A stretch of DNA of 30,603 nt, from contig NW_008705577.1 of the NCBI RefSeq assembly GCF_000186865.1, positions 303,737-334,339 of the forward strand, written 5' to 3'. The notes beneath the pieces were generated by a model. That model was not told the DNA's origin, did no database searches, and saw only the letters and a program-made list of their open reading frames with translations. The DNA is from Aureococcus anophagefferens. Lineage: Eukaryota; Sar; Pelagophyceae; Pelagomonadales; Pelagomonadaceae. Position numbers and translations under genes: made by a program. Below, in pieces: positions 1 to 7,487 of this stretch. Numbering within the stretch: the stretch's first letter is position 1; each line of letters begins with the position of its first letter.

Positions 1-136
1 CAGCGACATGGCCGTCGCGCCGGACAAGAACGGCTCCGTCAAGATGAACGGGCTCATCAACGGCATGTACAGCAGCCAGAAGAAGAAGGAGCTCGTCGAG
101 GCGTCGACGATCGTCGCGTTCGACTCGGGCCTGTGA
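1..136 (+). CDS. C-terminal end of an unidentified protein (partial)
   Basis: The frame starting at base 2 is open from the window edge to a TGA at 134-136, giving 44 residues that end in VAFDSGL. GC-rich third positions (gac, gtc, aag, ctc) match the clear genes nearby. The tail is lysine-rich (SQKKKEL) and has no membrane segment. The start lies outside the window and I do not recognise the family. Confidence 0.5.
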   Translation, partial: SDMAVAPDKNGSVKMNGLINGMYSSQKKKELVEASTIVAFDSGL

Positions 137-270
137 GGACGCCCGCCTTTTGACCGCGCCCCGCGGAACCGCCCCCGAGAAATCACCTGTTCCCCGCCGC
201 GCCGCGGCGCGCATTCCTGGCTCGCTCCTAAATTTCGACTGTTTTGCTCGAAGCTTGAAGTTCTCGTTGA

Positions 271-702
271 AGTCTGGTTGCCGCTCGACACTGGTTGCGA
301 GTTGCAGTGGATACCCCGTCGCTTGAACTATTGCAAGCCAAGACAAACTTTGAAGAAATCCTAGCTTCTAGAGGGCTAGAGACGGTGTCTCCGCTGGAGT
401 ATTCAGCGGCCGATGATGGAATCTCCACCTTAGAGGGGCCCTCTCTCCTCGAATATGCAGCGACGTGCAACGATCCCAGTGGCTTTGAGGTCCGCAAACA
501 TGTGGGTGAGGCACATGAAAAGACGCGACATCCGGACGATTGCGAGGCGACGCAAACGGGCAGCCTCAGGGGGTGGAATGAGGCGCGGCAGCTTCCCCCG
601 ACCCGATTTTCGGTCCCCTTCGAGTCACAGAGCGTCGGGAATCGTTCGTCATGGGAGCGACCAGATGCCCTCGCGGCAGCTCTTCGACTCGAGCCGATTT
701 GA
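271..702 (+). other. Low-GC open frame without ATG; possible gene relic or exon
   Basis: The frame is open from just after a TGA at 268-270 to a TGA at 700-702, about 143 codons. The first 80 codons read like protein (for example LELLQAKTNFEEILASRG) and use A/T-ending codons unlike the neighbouring genes. There is no ATG at the 5' end and I recognise no domain. It could be an exon, a decayed gene or chance. Confidence 0.2.
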
Positions 703-777
703 TCGAGATCACCTCACCGGCTCCGAGAGGCGCGCGGCGCCGCGGGCGACACGGTGCTCACCGCGCAATGCACGAGG

Positions 778-859
778 CCGTATGTGCGACCAAGCCCGGA
801 CAGCCCCCTCGGGAGGGACATTCCAGGGGGTGTTTCTTCGAAGTTGGTCGCACATACGG
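778..859. repeat. 82-nt hairpin with perfect 16-bp arms
   Basis: Bases 778-793 (ccgtatgtgcgaccaa) are the exact reverse complement of 844-859. Inside the 50-nt loop, aca plus ccccct (800-802, 804-809) can pair with aggggg plus tgt (825-833), leaving one bulged G, so the whole segment folds as one extended hairpin. No target-site duplication flanks it. It could be a structured RNA, a small foldback element or a cruciform. Confidence 0.7.
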
Positions 860-1215
860 GACCTCAGCACTAATGCGAGCCCCTCGTCGGTCGCCCCCCA
901 CCGATAACCGCCGTTCTCGTCGTCCACGGGCTGCCCCGACGCGAACTAAGTTGCTCCCCATCGACCGATGGTCTTTCCCGAGCGACTCGCAGCCGGGCCC
1001 AAGGCGCGACATGGTCCACAGACCGAGCGCCGCGCCAAGTCCTGGAACCGCTGCATCGCGTGCCCAACCTGGGCGAGGCAGCTCGGAGTCAACCAAGTGA
1101 TGTCACGCCGAGCGTCAACATGGCAGAGTATCGACTGCAACTCGCAACCAGTGCGAGGACTGCGATCTGGGCGTGCTCTGTGAGCTCTCGTGCGGCTGCT
1201 ACCATCGTGACCAGG

Positions 1216-1842
1216 ATGCCGCGCGTCGCACTCCTCCTCGTCGCCTCCGCCGCCGCGCTGCAGCCGCCGCGCGTGCCGACGCGGCCGCGCGCCGCGCCGC
1301 GGCCGGCCAAGGAGACGACCTGGGACCGGCTCACGGGCCCGAAGCTCTTCAAGACGGTGAAGCGCACGGAGGGCATTCACGCCGTGCCGCTCGTGCCGCT
1401 GCGCGTGCTCACGGGCGTGCTCATGATGCACCACGGCTCCGAGGGCGGCTTCTGGCCCGCGAACTACGGCACGCCCGGCTTCGACGGCTTCGTCGACTTC
1501 ATCGTCAAGCCCTACTTCGGGTTCTTGCCCGGGCCGCCCGAGGCCTGGTCGGCGATCCACGACTACGCCGAGTTCTGGGGCGGCGCGCTCTTCGCGGCGG
1601 GCTTCCTCACGCGGCCCGCGGCGCTGTCGCTGCTCGCGTCGATGGCCGGCGCGGTCTACTTTCACCTCGCGAGCACGGGCTGGCAGGGCTTCCCCTTCGG
1701 CCACGTGGACAACTACTCCTACAACTTCGAGGAGCCCGCGCTCTACTTCCTCATCTTCGCGCTCTTCTTCTTCAACGGCGCGGGGCCGCTGTCCGTCGAC
1801 GGCGCGATCTACCGGAGTTTGGCGCCGGACGACGAAGACTAG
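1216..1842 (+). CDS. DoxX-family small membrane protein, probably organelle-targeted
   Basis: The protein has 208 residues. The ATG at 1216 was chosen because it begins a clean signal-like peptide (MPRVALLLVASAAALQ) followed by an Arg/Pro-rich stretch to about residue 32, which resembles a bipartite plastid presequence. The DoxX-like core has four hydrophobic segments at about 57-72, 115-130, 134-152 and 174-189. The family-like features are PLRVLTG near the first segment, AEFWGGALFAAGFLTRPAA in the middle, and EEPALYFLIFALFFFNGAGPL followed by S-V-D-G at the end. DoxX proteins are poorly defined four-helix membrane proteins linked to redox or quinone chemistry in bacteria. The gene is convergent with the next one, with 36 bp between stops. 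The targeting is inferred. Confidence 0.75.
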   Translation: MPRVALLLVASAAALQPPRVPTRPRAAPRPAKETTWDRLTGPKLFKTVKRTEGIHAVPLVPLRVLTGVLMMHHGSEGGFWPANYGTPGFDGFVDFIVKPYFGFLPGPPEAWSAIHDYAEFWGGALFAAGFLTRPAALSLLASMAGAVYFHLASTGWQGFPFGHVDNYSYNFEEPALYFLIFALFFFNGAGPLSVDGAIYRSLAPDDED

Positions 1843-1878
1843 GGCGTAAACGGATCGCGCGGAACGGAGGGCCACCCC

Positions 1879-3414
1879 CTAGGCGAAGGCGATCTTGCCG
1901 AGGAGCCCCTCGAGCTCGGCGAGGACGGCGGCGCGGTCGTCCGCGCCGCGGAAGTCCTTCATCTTCGCAAAGAACGCATCGACCTCCGGCGTGGACGTGT
2001 CGCCGAAGAGGGTCGTGTAGTGCTTGAGCTCCATGCCCTCGATGAAGGTGACGAGCCACGTGGGCAGGTCGGCGAAGTCCTTGGGTTTGAGGTTCCGCGC
2101 GAGCCCGACGGCGGACGTGAAAATGGGGCCGTAGGTTTTCGTCCACTCCGCTCCGAGGTCGGACGTCGTCATCGTCGACGACGCGATGTTGTCGCGGATG
2201 GTCACGGGCCCGGAGTCGATGGTGCCGCCCTTGTCGTTGAGCGTCGTCACGAGGAGCGCGAGCATGCCGAGGTCGACGTTCGGCTGCACCGTCGGCAGCG
2301 CCGCCGCCGCGAAGTCGACGTCCCCCCGAAAGGCCTTGACGGGGAGCTGGGTCGTGCCCGTGTACTTGTACTTGCCCGTCAGCTCGGGGAAGAGGAAGGG
2401 CACGATGAAGCCGGAGAAGAAGAGCTTCCGGTTCGCGACGCGCGCCTGCGTGCCCGCGTCGCCGCCGCCCGCGTCCGCGCCGACGACGGACACGCAGGTG
2501 TGGGGCGACTTGAGGTTGCCGAGGTAGGCCGCGTGGCCGAGCTGGAGCACGGCGTAGGCCGCGTCGCCGACGAAGCTGCCGATGGGGTGCGCGGAGTCGC
2601 CGTCGACGAGGCACCGGATCGCGCGGGTCGGGTCGACGCCGGCGGGCAGCGCGCGCTCCATGCCCGCGAGGACGGCGCCGCCCTTGCGCTCCTGGAGCTT
2701 GTTCGTCTCCGGGTGCCGGTTCTCGAGGCGCTTCGTCTTGGCCTCGGGCGTCTCGGCCGCGCCGCCCTTGGCGGCCTCGGCGCCGACGGACGTGAACGTG
2801 ATCGTCAGGTTCTTGCCCGCGACGACCAGCGCGTCGAAGTTCGCCGCGTCGCCCGTCGTCTCCACGGCGAGCTCGCGCTCCTTGCAGTAGGCCAGCAGCG
2901 ACGTCTTGAAGAGGAGCGCGGACCCGCCGTCCTTCTCGTCCTTTTTTTCCGCGATGGAGTCGTTGATGAAGACGAGCTCGCAGGTGATCTTGTCGCTGTA
3001 GTTGAGCAGGAAGAGCAGCTCGTCGATTTTCTGCACCGGCGACTCCTCGCCGTTGGGGTTCTCGGCCGTCGCCGCGCAGCCGCGCTCGAACTCGCAGTAG
3101 AAGGGCACGCAGACGCAGACGTGGCCCGGCTCCTCGATGGCCGCGAACTTCGTCGCGTCGATGGCGTACTTGACGCCCTCGACGATGCAGAACGGCGGCT
3201 TCTCGCCGCTCTTCCAGGCCGTCGCCTGCGTCTCGTACTGCGCCTCGAGGGACTCGAGCGTCGGCATGTTCGAGGGATCGAGCAGGGCCGTCGCGATCTT
3301 CTGCGACAGGTAGCTGAACTTGACGTTGGACCGGTTAGTGTCGGACGCGTCGAGCTCCTTGGCCTCGGCGTAGAGCGCGTGGTCCACCATCTCCTTGTTG
3401 ATCGCGGCGCCCAT
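1879..3414 (-). CDS. Divergent GT-A (GT2/DPM1-like) glycosyltransferase-like protein
   Basis: The protein has 511 residues and starts at the first in-frame ATG. I see the order of motifs expected for a GT2 nucleotide-sugar transferase: a first beta strand HVCVCVPFYCEFE (98-110), a second strand CELVFINDS (145-153) like the family's VVDDGS, KGGAVLAGM (244-252) like the KG-A-G of dolichyl-phosphate mannosyltransferases, and CLVDGDSAHP (268-277) in place of the usual DAD-S--P metal motif. A later LFFSGFIVPFLFPEL (331-345) resembles the conserved GFK-F segment. DGD instead of DAD/DXD and long insertions make activity uncertain. There is no signal peptide or membrane segment, so a cytosolic location is likely. 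The assignment rests on motif order only. Confidence 0.6.
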   Translation of the reverse strand: MGAAINKEMVDHALYAEAKELDASDTNRSNVKFSYLSQKIATALLDPSNMPTLESLEAQYETQATAWKSGEKPPFCIVEGVKYAIDATKFAAIEEPGHVCVCVPFYCEFERGCAATAENPNGEESPVQKIDELLFLLNYSDKITCELVFINDSIAEKKDEKDGGSALLFKTSLLAYCKERELAVETTGDAANFDALVVAGKNLTITFTSVGAEAAKGGAAETPEAKTKRLENRHPETNKLQERKGGAVLAGMERALPAGVDPTRAIRCLVDGDSAHPIGSFVGDAAYAVLQLGHAAYLGNLKSPHTCVSVVGADAGGGDAGTQARVANRKLFFSGFIVPFLFPELTGKYKYTGTTQLPVKAFRGDVDFAAAALPTVQPNVDLGMLALLVTTLNDKGGTIDSGPVTIRDNIASSTMTTSDLGAEWTKTYGPIFTSAVGLARNLKPKDFADLPTWLVTFIEGMELKHYTTLFGDTSTPEVDAFFAKMKDFRGADDRAAVLAELEGLLGKIAFA

Positions 3415-3826
3415 GATGGCGTTGGTGGCTGTGAGATGTGCCGCCGGGCAAGCCCTAGCTCGCGCCTAGCTTTCGAGAGCCTCTGCGAAGAGGCAACGAC
3501 GGCTTCTTGAAGTTCGTCCAGCGACGACCCAGGACCCTCCGACCACAACCCCGCGTTTCATTATACAAAACAGGCGTGTTCCCGAGCACGCGACCGCGGT
3601 CGCCGAGGAACCTGCGTCGGGGCATTTGCGCTCTCGAGCCAAGCGCGCCTCCGCCACGGGCTGGGCGCGACGCGTAGGATTGCTCCGGCGGACGGGTTCG
3701 CTCTCCGGGATCTTTCTCTTCGCGTCAAGCACGGGGGCGGGCCCCTTTTGGGCCCAGCTTGGACGCGACTATCATATTCTCCCGGTTTCGGTTTCATTTC
3801 CGGGACGCGGCGCCGCGCGGTCGTCG
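3415..3826. promoter_or_regulatory. Intergenic region upstream of the GT2-like gene
   Basis: This 412-bp gap lies between two minus-strand genes, so it holds the 3' end of the WW-like gene and the promoter of the GT2-like gene. On the minus strand a TATAAT-like stretch (3560-3565) sits about 146 bases before the start codon. A GGGCCC-ctttt-GGGCCC foldback occupies 3739-3755. I see no coding sequence with host-like codon use. Confidence 0.35.
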
Positions 3827-4459
3827 TCATCGCGTGCGCCCCTTCTTCTGGCTGAATTTCTGCCAGTTGGCCGTCGGCGCGTGCTTGAGGAGCGGCGCCG
3901 CGCCCTGGCGGGACCGCTTCCGCTCCTTGGCCGCGCGCACGGCCTCGTTGTGCTGGCGGATCTGCTCGGGCGTCGGCGCCGACTCGGGGAAGCGCGCCTG
4001 CTTCAGGCCCGTCGGCAGGTGCACGTAGGACGTCTCGCCGGGCCGCGACTTGGACGCGACGGCCTGCCAGTCGCGCGGCAGCGGCCGCGTCAGGCCGCCG
4101 CCGCCGCCGGACACGCTGCTGAGGTCGTCGCCGCGGACGAACGCCATCGCCGCGCGCGGCGGCGGCGGCGCCATCGGCGGCGGCGGCGCCATCGGCGGCG
4201 GCGGCGCCATCGGCGGCGGCATGGGCTCTCTGCGCGGCGGCATGGGCTCTCCGCTCGGCGGCGGCAGCATGGCGTCCGCCTCGCGCGGCGGCGATGCTGC
4301 TGGCTCTCGCAGCAGCGCGTCCTCGCTCGGTGCCGGTGCGGCGCCATCGGTATCGGAGGCGTTCGGAGGCGGTGCTGCCTCCTTCGAGGCGTCGTCCCCT
4401 GCCTCGTCGACGTCCTCGTCGTCAAAAAAGCTCGCTGCGCCCCGGCGAGGCGGCGCCAT
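3827..4459 (-). CDS. Proline-rich protein with a degenerate WW domain
   Basis: The protein has 210 residues. The acidic N-terminus (FFDDEDVDEAGDD) is followed by a Pro/Met repeat tract at about 64-103, built of hexapeptides PPPMAP. Residues 127-158 look like a WW domain: LP--W at 127-131, GE--Y at 141-145 and TG-------P at 150-158. The second signature Trp is replaced by Ala155, so proline binding may be lost or altered. The C-terminus is basic (KERKRSRQ, FSQKKGRTR) and suggests a nuclear or RNA-associated role. WW domains with proline tracts are common in splicing and transcription factors, but I cannot name an orthologue. The gene is divergent from the cyclophilin gene with only 60 bp between start codons. 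Confidence 0.6.
   Translation of the reverse strand: MAPPRRGAASFFDDEDVDEAGDDASKEAAPPPNASDTDGAAPAPSEDALLREPAASPPREADAMLPPPSGEPMPPRREPMPPPMAPPPPMAPPPPMAPPPPRAAMAFVRGDDLSSVSGGGGGLTRPLPRDWQAVASKSRPGETSYVHLPTGLKQARFPESAPTPEQIRQHNEAVRAAKERKRSRQGAAPLLKHAPTANWQKFSQKKGRTR
4158..4211. repeat. Three tandem 18-bp coding repeats (Pro/Met/Ala)
   Basis: The unit ggcggcggcggcgccatc is repeated three times with an exact 18-bp period at 4158, 4176 and 4194, followed by a partial copy. On the minus strand it encodes the PPPMAP hexapeptides of the WW-like protein. The period is a multiple of three, so copy-number change would keep the frame. Confidence 0.85.
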
Positions 4460-4519
4460 TCGCGCGCGCTGCCTTAATTACCACAGCTTCAAACTCGCTC
4501 TTTTCGGAGAAGCTCTACG
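4460..4519. promoter_or_regulatory. 60-bp bidirectional promoter region
   Basis: Only 60 bases separate the ATG of the WW-like gene (minus) from the first ATG of the CS-cyclophilin gene (plus). The segment is poorer in GC than its flanks and contains ccttaattacca. Both promoters must lie here or extend into the opposite gene. No experimentally known element is recognised. Confidence 0.5.
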
Positions 4520-5671
4520 ATGATGATGGCTGCAAGAGCAGCGCTACTGTGTGCGAGCGTCAATGCATTCGCGCCGTCGCACACACAGACCCTCCGAGCA
4601 AGGCCGCTGCGCGCCGGCGACGACGACTTCGACATCTCGGCCTACAAGCTCGACCCCGACGGCGGCGACAGCGGCGACCTCGACCTCGGCCCGCTGGACA
4701 TGAGCGGCGGCGACGACGAGTTCGACCTGGAGAAGTACATGGCGGAGAACTCGCTCGGCGACCTCGGCGGCGGCCTAGGCTTCGACCCCTACGGCGACGC
4801 CGGCGCGTCCGCCGGCGGCGCGACCGAGGGCGCGGGCAAGGGCTACGTGTGGCAGCAGACGGCGGACTCGCTGAGCGTCGCCGTGCCCGTGCCCGAGGGC
4901 ACGCGCGCCAAGGACGTCGTCGTCGAGTACCCGACGCGCGAGTCCGTCGTCGTCAAGCTCAAGGGCGAGGACGAGCCCCGGTGCGCGGGCGCGCTCGGCG
5001 GCGCCGTCGTCGTCGACGACACGTTCTGGTCCCTCGAGGACGCCAGGGACGACGGCAACCTCGCGCTCGTGCTCGACGTCGCCAAGGCCGGCGGCTCGCG
5101 GGAGCTCTGGGACGGCTTCCTCGCCGCCGAGGGCAACGCGTACGACGCCGCGACCACCGAGACGTGCTTCTTCGACGTAAGCGTCGGCGGCGAACACGCG
5201 GGCCGCGTCGAGATGGGCCTCTTCGGCGACGACGTGCCCGAGACGGCGGCGAACTTCGCGGCCCTCTGCCGCGGCGTCGAGATCGACGGGACGACGTACA
5301 GCTACGCGGGCGAGCACAACGCGTTCCACCGCGTCATCCCGGGCTTCATGGCCCAGGGCGGCGACGTCACGGCCGGCGACGGCACGGGCGGCACGTCCAT
5401 CTTCGGCGGCGCCCCCTTCGCCGACGAGGCCTTCCCCTTCCGCCACAAGGGCGGCGACGGCGGCCTCCTCTCCATGGCCAACTCGGGGCCCGACTCGAAC
5501 AAGTCGCAGTTCTTCATCACCTTCGCCGACTGCACCTGGCTCGACGGCAAGCACGTCGTCTTCGGCCGCGTGACGGCGGGCATGGACGTCGTCCGCAAAC
5601 TCGAGGCCGCCGGCTCGCCCGGGGGCGACACGGCCGAGGACTGCCGCATCACGGCCTGCGGCGTGTTGTGA
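4520..5671 (+). CDS. Plastid-targeted CS-domain/cyclophilin fusion (peptidyl-prolyl isomerase)
   Basis: The protein has 383 residues from the first of three successive ATG codons. The presequence (about 1-32) ends its signal peptide in ASVNAFAP, matching the heterokont plastid cleavage motif. An acidic Gly/Asp linker follows. Residues about 108-200 form a CS (p23/NudC-like) domain: YVWQQ at the start, DTFWSLED in the middle and a final Trp197. Residues about 216-383 are a cyclophilin with its key positions intact: Arg271, Phe276, Gln279, Phe332, Trp340 and His345 (CypA R55, F60, Q63, F113, W121, H126). It should catalyse prolyl cis-trans isomerisation. The CS part suggests client or chaperone binding, probably in the stroma. 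The domain pairing is unusual. Confidence 0.9.
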   Translation: MMMAARAALLCASVNAFAPSHTQTLRARPLRAGDDDFDISAYKLDPDGGDSGDLDLGPLDMSGGDDEFDLEKYMAENSLGDLGGGLGFDPYGDAGASAGGATEGAGKGYVWQQTADSLSVAVPVPEGTRAKDVVVEYPTRESVVVKLKGEDEPRCAGALGGAVVVDDTFWSLEDARDDGNLALVLDVAKAGGSRELWDGFLAAEGNAYDAATTETCFFDVSVGGEHAGRVEMGLFGDDVPETAANFAALCRGVEIDGTTYSYAGEHNAFHRVIPGFMAQGGDVTAGDGTGGTSIFGGAPFADEAFPFRHKGGDGGLLSMANSGPDSNKSQFFITFADCTWLDGKHVVFGRVTAGMDVVRKLEAAGSPGGDTAEDCRITACGVL

Positions 5672-5993
5672 CCGCCGCGCTTAAGCTTCAAGATTATAAC
5701 TTAGATTATACGGCGAGGCCCGCGGGGGCTCGCAGTCGAGGGCCCCGGAAGCCTGATCGACAGCGCCGCGTCGGCCACCGCGTCCGGCGCGACGCGCGCG
5801 CCGTCCAGCCGCAGGCAGCAGTCCTCGACGTTAATCGTATCCAGCAGGGTTCAACATGGGTAAATTGACGTTCAACATATAGGATACGCTCGGCGACGAC
5901 CCGATCCTCGTCGACATCGACGGCAAGCCGCCTGCCTCGCCTGCCGCTCGCGACGATCCGCTTCCGCTGGTCCAGCCGGCACCCTCCCTCGCG
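5672..5993. other. Spacer between the cyclophilin and VDE-family genes
   Basis: This 322-bp spacer holds the 3' end of the cyclophilin gene and the promoter of the next gene. There is an AT-rich patch at 5682-5712. At 5836-5888 a 7-bp inverted repeat (cgtatcc/ggatacg) encloses two direct copies of ttcaacat (5850-5857 and 5871-5878). The VDE-family frame stays open upstream of its ATG back to a TAG at 5880-5882, but no ATG lies in that extension. Confidence 0.4.
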
Positions 5994-7286
5994 ATGGCTC
6001 GCGTCGCGCGCCTCCTCGCTCTCCTCTCCCTGACGGCCTACGGCCTCCGGTCGCCATCGCCAACGCATCCAAGACACAACAAACGTCACGCGCACGTGTG
6101 CGCCGCGTCGCGCGGCGCCGTGGACGTCGGCGGCGCCGTGGCGGCGCTCGCGGCGGCGGCGGCGCTGACCTTGGGCGGGCCGGCCGTCGCGGAGAACGAG
6201 CTCGCGGCGTTGGGCGCCAAGGGCTTCGACTCGTCGCTCGTCGACACGTCGTGCTTCGCCGAGGGCGGCGCGTGCGGCGCGGCGGCCAAGGCGTGCCTCA
6301 ACACGGGCGACTGCCGGCGCGGCATGACGTGCACGGCCAAGTGCCTCGGGGACAACGCCTGCATCACGGGGTGCTTCGCCAAGTACGGGAACGCGCCGAT
6401 GAACGACCTGCTCGAGTGCTCGATCGAGAAGAACTCGTGCATCAAGGTGGCCATCCTGCCGCCGGGGCCCGACTCGGCGACCGAGGCCCCCGCGCCGCCC
6501 CTCGTCCCCGTGGCCAACTTCGACCAGAAGACGCTGGAGGGCACGTGGTACAAGGTCATGGGCTGGAACGACCGCTACGACTGCTTCGACTGCCAGAAGA
6601 ACTCGTTCGCGCCCGCGGGCCGCGACAAGCTCGCCGTCGACGTCGAGTTCTCCATGCCGCGGCCGCCCGCGGGGTCCTACCCCCTGCGCCTGAGCGAGAA
6701 GCTCGTCTTCGACCAGAGGAGCGCGCCCGGCGCGCTCCTCGGCGACGGCGGCGCCGCGCCGCGGCGCCACGCGCGGACCGAGGGCCACATGTTCGGCCTC
6801 ACCTTCTGGGAGAACTGGTCCGTCATCGGCGAGAACGCCCGCGACGAGCCCGAGTTCAAGTTCATCCACTACAGCGGCCGCACGTCGCAGAACACCTACG
6901 AGGGCGCCTTCGTCTACGCGCGCGAGCCGACGCTCCCCCCCGCGGCCAAAAAGTCCGTCTACCGCATCGCCAAGGAGGCCGGCATGGTCCCCGCCAACTT
7001 CTGCGCCGTCCGCAACGACCTCGCGACCTGCGGCGTCGACGCGCCCGCGGCCGACGACGCCCCGGTCCCCGAGGCGCGCGCCCGCAAGGGCCTCTTCATG
7101 CCGGGCGCCGCCTCCGCCTCCGAGGTCGATGAGACGGGCCTCGCCAACGACAGAAAACCGGAGCCGGTCCTCCCGAAATGGGTCAGGACCGTCGGCGAGG
7201 AGGTCGCCTCCTACCTCGAGGACCCCCACGCGACCGAGCGCTGGGTCTTCGCCCAGCAGCAGAAGATGGGTCCGGGCGACGACTAA
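5994..7286 (+). CDS. Violaxanthin de-epoxidase family protein (VDE/VDR-like), thylakoid lumen
   Basis: The protein has 430 residues. Targeting looks tripartite: a signal peptide (MARVARLLALLSLTAYG), a basic transit region to about residue 40, then an Ala-rich hydrophobic lumen signal ending in PAVA|EN at about 66. Residues 87-149 are Cys-rich (CGAAAKAC, CRRGMTC, CLGDNACITGC, ECSIEKNSC), as in the family's N-terminal domain. From about 176 comes the lipocalin-like domain: NFDQKTLEGTWYKVMGWN and RYDCFDCQKNSF, later FIHYSGRTSQNTYEGAFVY, which parallels the VDE YYRG-N-AW-GYGGA strand. VDE-family enzymes act on violaxanthin in photoprotection; VDL members act in fucoxanthin synthesis. The divergent YSGRTSQNTYEGA and a long C-terminal tail suggest VDR rather than true VDE, so the substrate is uncertain. 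Confidence 0.85.
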   Translation: MARVARLLALLSLTAYGLRSPSPTHPRHNKRHAHVCAASRGAVDVGGAVAALAAAAALTLGGPAVAENELAALGAKGFDSSLVDTSCFAEGGACGAAAKACLNTGDCRRGMTCTAKCLGDNACITGCFAKYGNAPMNDLLECSIEKNSCIKVAILPPGPDSATEAPAPPLVPVANFDQKTLEGTWYKVMGWNDRYDCFDCQKNSFAPAGRDKLAVDVEFSMPRPPAGSYPLRLSEKLVFDQRSAPGALLGDGGAAPRRHARTEGHMFGLTFWENWSVIGENARDEPEFKFIHYSGRTSQNTYEGAFVYAREPTLPPAAKKSVYRIAKEAGMVPANFCAVRNDLATCGVDAPAADDAPVPEARARKGLFMPGAASASEVDETGLANDRKPEPVLPKWVRTVGEEVASYLEDPHATERWVFAQQQKMGPGDD

Positions 7287-7487
7287 CCCGCGATGTTTGA
7301 TCCCCGGAATGGACGGGGCGGACCGCGACGGTCTCGTCTTCGGCAGACCGGGGTGCGAGGAACCGCCTGTACTTCAAACTTCAACCTGGCCGATTGAACC
7401 GCTCCTTTCTCGGAGCAGCCCCACCGATGGCATCGACGCATCGGCGTCATCAGGTGGCGTCCTGACGCTCCGCGCGCAATTGACGCG

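Larger units (their letters stand above)
137..1215. other. Gene-poor interval of about 1.1 kb
   Basis: No ATG-initiated frame with host-like codon use is convincing here. Bases 228-700 are clearly poorer in GC than the flanking genes. Bases 778-859 form a strong inverted repeat, listed separately. The last 100 bases should hold the promoter of the DoxX-like gene, but I see no clear TATA box. Long overlapping frames between 455 and 1100 in several phases look like by-products of GC-rich sequence. Confidence 0.5.

Noticed and set aside
3739..3755. GGGCCC-ctttt-GGGCCC foldback as a bacterial-type terminator
   Set aside because: The window is eukaryotic and there is no following T run on the relevant strand.
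5883..5993. In-frame upstream extension of the VDE-family protein
   Set aside because: There is no ATG in the extension, and the ATG at 5994 begins a clean signal peptide.
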